DNA of 64,000 bases from Polyodon spathula. Lineage: Eukaryota > Chordata > Actinopteri > Acipenseriformes > Polyodontidae. Positions 10,572 through 21,330 of this stretch are shown one piece after another. The position numbers and the translations under genes are program-made. Within the stretch, counting starts at the first letter, position 1; each line of letters begins with the position of its first letter. The DNA is taken from the NCBI RefSeq assembly GCF_017654505.1, contig NC_054534.1:42613726-42677725 (forward strand). Reading direction: 5' to 3'. The notes under the pieces are model-generated. The model saw only the letters and a program-made list of their open reading frames with translations. It searched no databases and was not told the DNA's origin.

Positions 10572-10781
10572 CACGTTTCGCAGACTCGTTTACTGTTGAC
10601 AAAGGTCAGTTTACAGGAGGCCAATTCACCAGAAATGGGTGGAAGGATTTGCCCTGGGGTGGTTCACTTTCGATACGAGACTATATTTTCAAACAGATCT
10701 GTAGGAGACATGTAAACTGCGTTAAAAGAAAATGGTATTCCCTAATAATCTGGAAATAGAGGATGGAGTATATTAGGATTA

Positions 10782-10782
<1 letters not shown>

Positions 10783-10832
<50 letters not shown>
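10783..10832. repeat. (ATT)n microsatellite
   Basis: About 16 perfect ATT units. Confidence 0.95.
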
Positions 10833-11089
10833 TAAATGTTAAAAGTCTTAATTATACAAAAAACAGATTGATATTTACGCAACGTGCGTCCTAAAATATT
10901 GTCTTAAGAATATTGTATAATATCGAGAACTACAATAATATACATTAGATATATCTAGTAGACTATTATAAAATAAAATGTGTAATACAATGTCAACATA
11001 ACAATCCAATTTATTAGATTCCGAGTAAATAAATGAACTAGTATTGGTATAATTTGATATTGTTCGTCTTGTTAATGCACTGTCAACTC

Positions 11090-11926
11090 TCTCGCCAGGT
11101 GGCCTCTCCCTCTCGGCTTCAAAACTCCGCGCCCAATAACAGCAGCCGGAGCCTCTCAGTTTGTATCCAATCACAGCAGTCTCTCAATTGAAACCACACC
11201 CTCGTCACGACCCCAGCTACATTGGGGCACGTCTCTTCAAGAATACTGGTAGGAAAAAAAATGACGCACCCCTGTCAAATGCAATCGTGTAAGACTCCCT
11301 GTATTAACCAGCCTGAGGCAAGAAGTAGGCGGGTTCAGCATTTTGTTGAGCAGGATTTGCTAGATGCAAGTGTGAGCGTTTGTAATTTTATTGGATGCTG
11401 AGCGCCAGAAAAGACAGGGGGAGGGTGTAATACACAATACAAGGTATTCTGGTGATTGAAGTTATGCGCTGGTGATGACCTCATAAACTAAAGGAATAGA
11501 AAAAAAAAAAATATGCTCGATAAAATAGCCAAACCACCAAAGACAATACTTACCCACTAGATGCCAAATTTTGCAGCAAAACCGTCAGTCTAGCCACACT
11601 ATTTGAGATGCCGCAGCAAGGCAGGTCACGTGTGCCACAGACCTACGCAAGCAGCGCATTTACAAGTTCTAGAACGTAACAGGAAACGCAGGGTCACTCA
11701 TAGCAGTGTGTGACTTGGTTACCGGGAAGGGTATGTGCAAGCAGAAGTACATTGAGAAGATCGTAATAAATGTCAAACTGTCGTTTTTAGTGAGTGTGTA
11801 AACGGGATAATAATAAGGTCCTAGCAAGTCGTAACAGACAACAAGAGTGGGAAATAAATAAACCTACCAAGAAGAACCGGTACAGAACATTTTTATTCTG
11901 GTTTTAATACTGTTATAGTTTTAGTT
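11090..11926 (+). promoter_or_regulatory. Likely RFK promoter and 5' leader
   Basis: This stretch is richer in CG than its surroundings. It carries two CCAAT boxes in the same direction (11133-11137 and 11167-11171, 34 bp apart) and a CACGTG E-box (11627-11632). There is no TATA box in a clear position, as is usual for housekeeping promoters. An in-frame stop (TAA, 11855-11857) precedes the RFK start codon with no ATG in frame between. The transcription start is not visible from sequence alone. Confidence 0.5.
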
Positions 11927-12008
11927 ATGAAGAACCTTCCACATTTCTGCAGAGGAGAGGTGGTTAGAGGATTCGGCAGGGGAAGCAAAGAGCTTGGAAT
12001 CCCGACAG
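11927..12008 (+). CDS. RFK: RFK coding exon 1
   Basis: 82 nt from ATG to CAG|GTAAGA. It encodes residues 1-27 plus the first base of codon 28 (phase 1), ending within the GIPTAN nucleotide-binding signature, which the intron splits between T and A. Confidence 0.97.
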
Positions 12009-13212
12009 GTAAGAGATACTCGGAATACCGGTATTGTCATTGCCGCTTGTCTATAATGGTTACCAGTACTACTTTTTTTTGTTGTGCTTATTAATACCGG
12101 TGTGAATGTGTTTGTAGTTACACGATACAGAGGGATTCGAAAGTGGGTTTACTGCAACAATGTGTGGTGCTTTCCAGTTACCTTGTACTTTGCGCCTACT
12201 AATTGTGTAGCTGTGTGTGAACCCGAAGTATTCAAGTACGTAAAGATGTTGAATGAACAGTAATATTATCCTACTGACTACTGGATATCACGTGATTCAT
12301 GTCATAGTACTGTAGCTACTTTTGTGTGTGTCATTATGTAAGCATACAAAAACGGGTCTAATTTTTAGGATTTCTGTGTTCATTCATCATTTTGTGGAGT
12401 AATAAGTACGTTTTGATTAACTGTTGCATTTGCTGTCATTTGTGTTTCCAGTGAACCGAGGTTACGGAATATACAGGATAATAACTACCGGGTATGAGTA
12501 GTTTTAAAAATGATTACAAAATACACTGATGGGGGTGGAGAGAGGGAGAGAAACACACTGACCCACCATTGGAATGTTTCAGGGGCATTTAATTGTAGGG
12601 ATCATTGGTATTATGTGTTTTAGTTTTACGAAATATTAATTGTGAATAGAATGATGATGATGATGAATATTATTTAACCAAACTATAGTGTTTAACCACT
12701 GTGGTCAATCAGTTACTTTTTTTTTTATTTTTATTTTTTACTTTCATAACAAATAGAAATGAACCACGTCTGCTGGTGGATCGCTAGACTGAGTCATTCA
12801 TTGGGTGACTCTTTAAAAAAAATCTCTCTTGTAATTGGTTGGACAGCTAATCAATAAGAAAAGGGGTGGTTGCTACGCGATAACATAGTGTCATGGTGAC
12901 TAGACATTTCTTTGTCTGCCAATTCTTTGATTTGATTATTTTATGTAGCTTATGATTTCATATCGATGCATCATTTTGTTCCTGTCATTTTAATCATAGT
13001 AACATTGCATTACTTTACAGAAGGAGGTGTCTGATCCACAGCTTTGTGTTTTTTTGTCAGGGCTTGAAGAGAAATGCTTCCTTAGGGCACCTGGGTGCTT
13101 AATCTCATTTGAATAAACTGGTGTGTCTTGCTTGGTGGCTCGTTTTACGTTTGACAAAAATAAGACACATTCTAAAATATGTGTATTTAATTAAGAAACT
13201 TTTAAATAAACA

Positions 13213-13261
<49 letters not shown>

Positions 13262-16200
13262 AATAAATAAATAAACAGCCACAATATGAGTTAAAAAAAA
13301 AATGTAAGTCCCGCAAATATTTCTTGTAGGGTGAGACAAAAAAAGCTAGCACCTGAAAACAGAAGTTGTGACATTCTTTCTATATTCCTTAATACTATAT
13401 AACTGAATAATAAGTCAGTTTAATTTTCTGTAGTCAAGTAGGCTGGATTGCCTGGTAAGTCCTGCGTGTTTCACATTAGTCATGTTTTTATATGTTTGAA
13501 TTTATTACATAATATTCGAAGACTTTATACATTTGGTTTGTGCATGTAGTCTTCTGTGCATAAACATTGCAGTAACTAGACCTGCATCTTCATGTTAGGA
13601 CTATTTTATTAAAAAAAAAAAAAGAAAAACTATTCTACGAAAACTCACCTTACCAATTTATTTTAGCATCATCATCTTTCTAATGAGGTTTTGGTGTAAT
13701 TAGTTGTATCATTAGGGTTATAATTGTTTAGTGATAAACATATGCTTATATTTTTATGTTAATTTTGTTTGCTGTTCCCTACAGCTAACTTCCCAGACTC
13801 TGTGGTTGATCACCTGCCAGCTGATATCTGTACTGGAATTTATTATGGCTGGGCCTGTGTTGGCAATGGAGATGTGCACAGAATGGTTATGAGCATTGGC
13901 TGGAACCCTTACTACAAGAATAAGAAGAAATCAATGGTAAATATTATGTAGTGTGTGGCAATAGTTAAGCGATGGAACCAGTCGATGCGGGCTCTAACAT
14001 GTGGTAGATGACCGCAACTGGAGTTATTCGCCATAGGTGAGGGAGTAAACGGCGCGTGTAAAATAAACAGCACATGTGAAAATAAATTGGACCTGACGCG
14101 CCTGACAAGCACAGAATAAATGGACTGCAAAGAGCTAAACATGGAGGTGGTTCAATCAGGATATGGGGGTGTTTTAGCAATTCGGGGACTGGAGACATTC
14201 ATGTGATTGAAGATCGAATGAATGTAGCCAGTATCATAACGTTTTACAATGATACCCTCTGGTCGTAGGCGGATTGTCAGATAGTTTATCTTCCAACATG
14301 ACAATGACACAAAGCATACAGCTAGGTCAACTTTGAAATTCTTGAAGATAACTAAGGTGAAAGTTTGTGGACAAAAGTCTGAACCAGATGCAGAACATTA
14401 AGCGCTTCAGTATTGCTGCAGGAAGGAGTATGATCTGGATACACTAATCATTCTCATTAGACAAATCCTCTTTCAAATATCCATGGTCCCAATTTGCTAG
14501 CTAATATTTGCGAAATGAATGATGTGTGAATCAATATAGCAAAACATTCAGGATTTAATGTTGAAATCTATTGCCACCCACCCCAGTCTTCAGCGTTATC
14601 TGACTATATAATATACTGAACACAGATTTTTTTTTTTTTTTCTCTAACCTCTAATCTCTAATCTCTAACCAGACAGAGGTCTATGCAAGTCATGTAAACC
14701 GTGGTGGAGCTAGATACTGCTGCCATTTATAACATTAAATAGGAATTTTCATGAGTTTTTTTCATGTATACAGACAGAAATAAATTAACATGCACTATTG
14801 GGTGTTTGATTTTCATAACCATGGTCTCTCTTAACAATTGTAAAACTGTAACAGGCTTTAGATCAACTATATTTTAAAAACCTTTTTTTTTTCATTCATT
14901 CCAGGAAACACACATTATCCACACATTCAAAGAAGATTTTTATGGAGAAATCCTCAGTATCGTGATTGTGGGGTACATCCGGCCGGAAAAAAGCTTTGAG
15001 ACTCTTGGTAAGAACTACACAAAATCTGTGCTGATTTTTTGGAAATGTATAATTGGTATAGAATAAATTAATATGTGGTGTGCAGTTTAGGCAAGTGGAG
15101 GTTCTGGCACCCTACATACAAGCTTTTTATAAATCTAAAAAAATGGAGATTGTACTCAGGAACTACTATTAAAGCTAAAAGAAGAAAACTTCAGAATTGT
15201 ATCAAGTTCTTGAACAAGATGACTTCTCCACACAATGTAATACTGGAATTTAAGCAATCACTTATTGTAGTATTATCAGTTTGTTTAATATTGCTTGTTT
15301 ATTGTTCTAAAAAATTCAACACAAGAAGGATCAGTACCACTGCTACTGAGATGCTTTGTTCCTTTAACTGGACATTGGAATATTACTTTAGTTCAGCTTC
15401 CACTATTGTTGCAGAGAACTGTACTATGGCTTATTTTGAAAAGTTAAAAGCAGACAAACAGAAAAAAGAAAGATTGCTTGAGAGAAAAAGAACTACTAAT
15501 TAGTGGGAAAGTTGCAAAGATAATCATATTTTCTTTTTTACCTGATTATCGATAGCTGAAAATGTCATTATTGTCAAACTCTACTGGAATTTTGACAGAT
15601 CCTGGGACATCAGAATAGTTTCAGTAAGAATTAACTTTAGCACACAGTACATTAAATTAATATTTAGCAGAGCACAGTGCACCCTTTTATGTTGAGAAGA
15701 TGAAAACATCATAAAACACACCACAAAATCACATATAATGTCATTTGGCAAGTGAAGGGAACTTGAGTAATAAAACTCTGAAATGAACACGGCAGAAATG
15801 GAGTGTGTTATTCAAGTACTGGACTAACCCACACTTCCGCCAATCAGGTAAATCCAGCAGCTGTTAGGGAATAAGGCAGCCACTAAACTGCTTGCAGTAA
15901 ACTAAATGCCACTATTTAAACTATGGCTGGGGCCTTTTCAGGAAATAAAATACTGCAGTCTGCACTCGTATATACAATACCCTGATACACGTCAGTCGCA
16001 TTTTACCGTCCTTGTATTAAGAATAAAATCAGTTCCCTTTATACAGATTGATTAGAAAGTACCACATCAGTGCACCATATCTCACAAACAGTAGGGTATA
16101 GGAAAGTGAAATTGCATACGGTTGTTAAGGAACCATGGGGATGCCAATGCCACAGTTATTATGTTTTGTTACCGGGGGCGCCCCTATGGCCTGCCTCTGA

Positions 16201-17726
16201 CAATCACAAGTGTTCAATATGTGCTCCATCGTGATCCAGAATGAATTGCATTTGTGTAACAATGGATGTTACGACAGCATTACGCATCTCATCAGGCCAC
16301 CTGTAAACACCTGGCTATCTCCTGGACAGTGGCATCCTTGAGGGCTGGAATTGTGCGAGGGTTCCCTCGGTAGACGTGTGACTTCAGGTACCCCCATAAC
16401 CAGAAATCCGCTGGTGTAAGGTGCGGTGAACGAGGTGGCCATTCACAAGGAAAGTGAAATGATTCTGTCCTGAAAGTGCTCCTGCAAGACATGCTTTACC
16501 TGGTTACCAGTATGCAGAGGGGCACAGTCCTGTGTGAAGACTACACATTTCGTTGCTGCAGCATAGTAATGACATGGGTTGTCGGTACGGTGTGGTGTCA
16601 TGCAGCAGTGATTGTGCACGTTTGAGGTCCCCTTGATGATGGCTCTTCAAAAAAGCACGGTCCAACAACAAAGTTAGCCGTAAAACCACACAACACTGTC
16701 ACTTTAACATCATGTAGTGGTCTTGCAAATGTTGCATGTGGATTAGCCTCTGACCAGATAACACAGTTGAGCGTGTTCATACTTCCAGACAGGGTGAAGC
16801 AGGCCACTGGTCATCCAATTCGCCTTGCCAAGAATGGCAAACCAAAATCGACACGTCTCCGTCTTCTCCAATGCTTGAACATGATTCAGCTTGTATGGAA
16901 ACATCTGCAGAATTGAACGAAGATCCTTATGAACAATTAAATTGGGCAAATCCAGGTGGCGGAAGACAGCACGTGTGCTTGTGCTGGGTTGTTCTGCTAC
17001 AGCATGGCTGATCGCAGAGACCACTTTGGTTGGTGTCAGTGGTCTGCTGCTACGAGGCTTATCACACGTCAATCTGTTTTACTAATATTTTTTGATTAAC
17101 TTATGAACAGCAACTCTTTAACACAGCCCATTGCGGATGGTATGCACGCTATGATATTCCTTGAGAGCTTTCTTTGCTGTAAAAAAAAAAAACTTGACCA
17201 GTTCAGCTCTCTCCACACTGTCAGCTTCATGTTGCTTGACTGGGCTGCCTCGCGAATGACAGGACTATTTATACCCACAGTACTGTAGTATGGAAATACG
17301 CTGCTTAACCACAGTCGCACCCCCTAGCAACAAATTAGTAACTGTGGTATTTGCGTCCCTATGGCTCCGTAACAACTCTATGCAATTTCACCTTCCTATG
17401 CCCTACCGTTTGTGAGATCTGGTGCGTTACTTTCCAATTACCCTGTATATATGTTACAAATTAATACACTTACCCGTCACGTGCAATTTCCAACTCCATC
17501 ACCAGTTGATTCAAAGCCCATCTCTTCAATGTTATAGCCGTAATGTTTTACTTATTGTGTTTTTGGCATGCACAATAAGTCTGTCTTTATACAGTTACAC
17601 AGCGCTTCCTCCAGTTTCACCTGATGAAAATGCAGCAACAACAAAGCGAACATAAACAGCAATTCCATCTGCGGTAGTGTAAAACAGTTAATCATTAAAC
17701 AGTTTTAGATACTGTGATGTATTTTA

Positions 17727-17785
<59 letters not shown>

Positions 17786-18603
17786 TGTGATCTTTAGTTG
17801 CTTTTCTGCATTTTCATTTGCAAGTGAACTGTGACATTAGGGCCTTATCAAGGTACTGCAATTGTTAATACTGACTTACTGATTTGGTTACTGTAATTCT
17901 GGATACTGTTGTTTTTTTCCTGAATCTTTTGTGAAATTGCATTGCCTTTTAAATTTTATGCAGTTCTGTGCATGGATGACATTTTGATTTAACTTTGCAG
18001 TTGGGTCGTTAATGGGGTATTTTACATACTGCTACCAGATTTAAAAGTATGTACTGTATTACAGTCCATGTGTCCACAGTCGTCTAGTTAGTTTCACTTT
18101 TATCAAACATTCTACACATCTACAGGTAACATACATAAACAAACTAACAATAAAACTAATCTTATTTCGGCAATAAAACAAAAATGTGCTTAAATATTTA
18201 TTAGCAGGGGGCTCCCGAGTGGCGCATCCAGTAAAGGCACTCTGCATGGAGTGCAGGATGCACCCTATAGCCTGGAGATCTCTGGTTCGAGTCCAGGTTA
18301 TGCCATCGCCGATTGTGGCCGTGAGTTACCAGGGGTCTGAGCTTCGTCAGGGTGGGGAGGGCTTAGGTCGGCAGGGTAATCCTCTGTTAACCGCACACCA
18401 GCGACTCCTGTGGCTGACAGGGCACCTGCGGGTCTGCTATAGGAACCACTCAGATCTGTGTTATCCTCTGGCACTATGGGTCTGGTAGCTTCGCTGTAGA
18501 TCTGCTGCCCGAAAAAAGATGGGTTGGCGGGACACATTTCAGAGGAAGCGTGTGTCTGCTGCTATTTCTCGAGTCAGTGCAGGAGCTGCAGCGGTGAGCC
18601 GGG

Positions 18604-18635
<32 letters not shown>

Positions 18636-19722
18636 TATAATAGTAATTGGGCATTCCAAATTGTGGGTCAAATAATTGAAGATTCTAAAATAAATATTAG
18701 TAAAAATTGTCTTATTAATTATCAGTTGTATTGGAGGATTATATATCGTCATTTGAAACAACAATTGTTATTTGAACTTCGCCTACCTTTTTCTTATATA
18801 ATCTCCTTTTCCAAATAGAAATGAAAAATAATATTTTGACACTGTATCATAATGTAAAGCACAACAATGAACACTCCATAGGTCAGCCTCCTAAGTGTTC
18901 ATTTGGCAGTGTCTGGTTGGTTGTATTGTGTACTCTGTAGTTTCATAACAGGAACTTGTTTTGTGGTGTTGGTATGGAAAGAAAAAATACATTAACAGCC
19001 AGTCTGCGAGAAAAAAAAAGTTAGATTGTTTAATAATGAACTGGATTGCCATTGAGGCAGTATGTGATTGCAAGGTAAAACAAAACATATCAAGGATAAG
19101 TGATACAGACTTGTCAGCTGTCTAATGTTAGTTTATAGTTCATGGATTTTCTAAATGTTTAGTAAAACTAATCTGAGGTGTTTAAATCATTAAGTGCTTG
19201 TTTACAGTCTTGTTGTTTTATTGCAAATCCTTTTTTTTTTTTTTTTTAAAAAAGGATGTTGATGAATGGAGCTGTGTTAAGAAATATCAGGTAACACTGC
19301 TGTTACCTAACAAATCTATAATTGCACATTTTTTATTCAGCATGTTAACATACTGAAGGCAGCTTTGAATCTTTTTTTTTTTTTTTTTTTTTCTTTATTT
19401 CCTAAAGCTGAAACTGTTGTGTGTAGTCACAGTATTCAGCAGTGCACCTGTAGGTGTTGATCAACTGTAGTAAAAATATTGTAATTTAATAAAATTTTTT
19501 GAAAATAGTTTCCAAGTTTTAAGTCTTTACTGATTTTAGATTAAGATCGATTGACTATCTGCTTTGTTCTTTTTATTGCCAGATTCACTTATTGCAGCTA
19601 TACACAGTGACATTGAAGAGGCGAAGAGGCGGCTAGATTTACCTGAGCACAGCAAACTGAAGGAAGACATCTTTTTCAGGACGACAGTCGACCAAATAAT
19701 GAACGGCCATTCTTCATTGTGA
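11927..19722 (+). CDS. RFK: Riboflavin kinase (gene span, four coding exons)
   Basis: Riboflavin kinase (flavokinase, EC 2.7.1.26) transfers phosphate from ATP to riboflavin to give FMN in the cytosol, the first step to flavin cofactors. The coding exons are 11927-12008, 13785-13936, 14905-15007 and 19583-19722. They join to 477 nt, giving 158 residues plus stop; the human protein is 155 by my recollection. Every intron is GT/AG and the phases close (1, 0, 1). The protein starts with FCRGEVVRGFGRGS, has the signature GIPTAN at residues 24-29 (Thr27 and Asn29 hold Mg-ATP in the family), GIYYGWA, WNPYYKN, and ETHI starting at residue 79, whose Glu is the catalytic base. It ends in DQIMNGHSSL. 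ATG 11927 is the first in-frame Met after a stop. In mammals RFK has also been linked to TNFR1 and NADPH oxidase. It faces PCSK5 tail to tail. All key residues are intact, so I expect it to be functional. Confidence 0.97.
12009..13784 (+). other. RFK intron 1
   Basis: 1.8 kb with GTAAGA donor and TTCCCTACAG acceptor. It holds a (TG)n(TA)n microsatellite at 13212-13260 and no recognised mobile element. Confidence 0.9.
13212..13260. repeat. (TG)n(TA)n microsatellite
   Basis: A TG run passes into a TA run within RFK intron 1. Confidence 0.95.
13785..13936 (+). CDS. RFK: RFK coding exon 2
   Basis: 152 nt between CCCTACAG and ATG|GTAAAT. It starts phase 1 and ends phase 0. It encodes ANFPDSVVDHLPADICTG, then GIYYGWA and the WNPYYKNKKKSM block that shapes the flavin and nucleotide pocket. 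Confidence 0.97.
13955..14460 (+). mobile_element. Tc1-like transposase relic in RFK intron 2
   Basis: Plus-strand pieces of a Tc1 transposase remain: a KHGGGS-like block (14140-14160), WGCFSNSGTGDIHVI (14165-14205) and an HDNDTKHTA block around the second catalytic Asp (14298-14325). It has many frameshifts and no inverted repeats that I can find, and is older than the copies elsewhere in the window. Confidence 0.65.
14905..15007 (+). CDS. RFK: RFK coding exon 3
   Basis: 103 nt between ATTCCAG and CTTG|GTAAGA, phase 0 in and phase 1 out. It encodes ETHIIHTFKEDFYGE and VGYIRPEKSFETL. The first residue of the exon is the conserved catalytic Glu. Confidence 0.97.
15075..15503 (+). other. 142-codon open frame of unknown nature in RFK intron 3
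   Basis: An uninterrupted frame of 142 codons starts 67 bp after exon 3. Its product would be basic, with one hydrophobic stretch (QSLIVVLSVCLILLVYC) near residues 61-77 and a Lys/Arg-rich end (KQKKERLLERKRTTN). I recognise no family. Its AT-rich codons and lack of splice or promoter evidence make a chance frame or an old retroelement piece more likely than a gene. Confidence 0.2.
16044..17445 (-). mobile_element. mariner/IS630-like DNA transposon in RFK intron 3
   Basis: The element lies between TA dinucleotides (16042-16043 and 17446-17447). Its inverted repeats read CAGATTGATTAGAAAGTACC on the left and CAGGGTAATTGGAAAGTAACG from the right, and the similarity continues inward for over 60 bp (CTCACAAACRGTAGGGYATAGG). 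The minus strand has transposase pieces: a PSTSTRAVFRHL DNA-binding part (17020-16960), VIWSEANPH (16765-16740, first catalytic region), KVTVLCGFTANF (16715-16675) and SPHLTPADFWLWGYLKSHVY (16445-16370, last catalytic region). The frames are broken, so it is inactive. Confidence 0.88.
17446..18090 (+). repeat. Unclassified dispersed repeat, copy 1
   Basis: This stretch aligns by eye over most of its length to the reverse complement of 45480-46045. Shared blocks include ATGTTACAAATTAATRCACTTAC, CATCTCTTCAATGTTA, TTCATTTGCAAGTGAACTGTG and GTACTGTATTACAGTCCA. An (AAT)n array (17731-17784) lies inside this copy only. No coding capacity is seen. It directly follows the mariner-like element. Confidence 0.75.
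17731..17784. repeat. (AAT)n microsatellite
   Basis: About 18 AAT units inside the unclassified repeat. Confidence 0.95.
18207..18665 (+). mobile_element. tRNA-derived SINE
   Basis: It starts GGGGCTCCCGAGTGGCGCAT, with an A-box-like region (GAGTGGCGCATCCAGTAAAGG) and a B box GGTTCGAGTCC at 18282-18292. A long body follows (GGGAGGGCTTAGGTCGGCAGGG, CACCAGCGACTCCTGTGGCTG) and it ends in an ATA-repeat tail at 18604-18640. I remember very similar SINEs from sturgeon and paddlefish, and cannot check this here. Confidence 0.85.
19583..19722 (+). CDS. RFK: RFK coding exon 4
   Basis: 140 nt after TATTGCCAG, phase 1 in, to TGA at 19720-19722. It encodes DSLIAAIHSDIEEAKRRLDL, the LPEHSKLKED helix and the C-terminal QIMNGHSSL. 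The end is slightly longer than the human IMNGH end that I recall. Confidence 0.97.
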
Positions 19723-20970
19723 TACTGTAATCCCTTCACAGCATGTTACTCTCTGGTCTCTGGCATTATCAAGCGTGCTTTTATCTGTATTGTTGTCTAA
19801 TGTAAAACCTGTTCTCTCTGTGTGAAAGGCTAGTTCGTTGCTATATGCAACTGTTGTTATGGACCATTATCTTCAACCCTAGTCTTGTGTGTGTATATTT
19901 TAATGTTTTGTAAGATTTAAACTATACATTGGCCCAAGCACAAACTGTTTAAATTTGTCTTTTAAAAAACAAAACACAACAAAAAAAGTGTCTTGTTTGA
20001 AGCAAGATTAACCTCTTGGCTATACACAAGAGGAAGAATAGGAACTTTCAGGGTATCTTAGTATGGCATGAGCTAGTTTTGGTTACGCTGTTGACTCCAC
20101 TAGCTCCTGCCTTTACAGATATCTGCCTGGCTGTAATACCATCATCCTGGTATCATTAACATGGTTTTGGACAAAGTTATTAGTACCTTGTAGAAGTTGC
20201 AATTTTATCCTTATAAAAAAAAAAAAAAAAAATTATATATAATGCTGCTTAAAACTAACCATTTTTCTGTTTTTCTAGATACAAACTATTAAAGTGAAAA
20301 TGTCTTTCAACACCGCAGAGCATTGTAGTCACCCTTCACAGTCTATGAAAGATTATTCACCCATAATCTTTCCAGTCAATCAAAAAACAAAAACAAAAAA
20401 ACAGTTTTGGAAATGATAAGGTTTAAAGTAATCTTCAGTATGAGATTCTGATACGGTTAGTTGTTTTTAGTTGTGTTTTTTACTTTGTTACTTAAGTGTC
20501 GAGAGGGTTAAACATGAATCATTTAGACTTCTGCAGAGTCCTCTACCAAGTCACATTTCTCTGTTTACTCTGACCAACTCCTTGTTTCGAAGAACTTTAT
20601 CAAATTCACAACTTTGCAACTTTCAAAGTTAATGGGTGGTTAATTAGTTTTAGCATGACTAATTTAAGAAGCAAAAAGATTACACATCTGTTACTAAAAA
20701 TATTATTTTATTAATGAGACTAAATCGTATTCTACACTCTGGAGATTTTAACTAGGGTTTTACTAGATGTAGACTGCTCGTTAAGCATTAAGATTCAGCA
20801 TTTACGTTAAAACTCTGCTACGCCATCAATTATCCAATACCAATCTAGTTCATACAACTTTTTTGGAAACAACTAAGTGCAGTATAAAGAAAAAAAAAAT
20901 CACTTTAAAAGAATGTGAAAAACATTAACACATCACTTAAAGTAGTTAAATAAGAAATAAATTAAGTAAA
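19723..20970 (+). other. RFK 3' UTR and downstream flank
   Basis: No gene seen. A possible poly(A) signal ATTAAA lies at 20288-20293, 566 bp after the stop. Other AATAAA-like strings further down make the true 3' end uncertain. An A-run is at 20216-20231. Confidence 0.45.
20288..20293 (+). terminator. Candidate RFK poly(A) signal
   Basis: ATTAAA, the commonest variant signal, lies 0.57 kb downstream of the RFK stop, followed by a GT/T-containing stretch. It is one of several possible sites. Confidence 0.25.
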
Positions 20971-20974
20971 CTTA

Positions 20975-21330
20975 ACCAATATTGAAGAACAAGCTATGAC
21001 TGAGTTGTTAATTGATGATGATATAAGTATAAGACCAGCAGATAAAAGTTCAGGAATAGTGATAATGAACACAGATGACTGTATGAAATCTGTAGAATGT
21101 GAATTAAATAATGCGGATACATATGAAGAAGTTAAAATGAATAAGATCAATAAATCGGTAAAAGAGGTTAAGGACTTTGCAGGGAGACTATACAATAAAG
21201 GCATTATTTCAAAAGAATAAAAACATATATAAATGCAGCCACATAATGTGCAAAAACAGGCCTAGCAAGAGGAAATCCTAAAGAAAATCGTCCTATGCGA
21301 ATGATAGTCAGCACGGTTGATAATCCAACA
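20975..21330 (+). mobile_element. Penelope-like reverse transcriptase fragment
   Basis: An open stretch of about 75 codons reads ISIRPADKSSGIVIMNTDD, then a C-x-N...A-D-T-Y-E-E-V block. This is the N-terminal RT region of Penelope-like elements, whose consensus I recall as IKPADKGGAVV..., followed by L(N)D..FY. After a stop at 21218, a NRPMR-IVSTVDNP-like block (21280-21325) fits the next conserved motif. Only this short piece of the RT is left. Confidence 0.6.

Larger units (their letters stand above)
9890..11090. other. AT-rich spacer with simple repeats
   Basis: No gene seen. It contains a T-run of 30 (10202-10232), an (ATA)n array (10526-10570) and an (ATT)n array (10783-10831). Confidence 0.6.

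Noticed and set aside
18207..18300. A genuine tRNA gene
   Set aside because: A and B boxes are present, but the acceptor stem does not pair and a long SINE body with an ATA tail follows.
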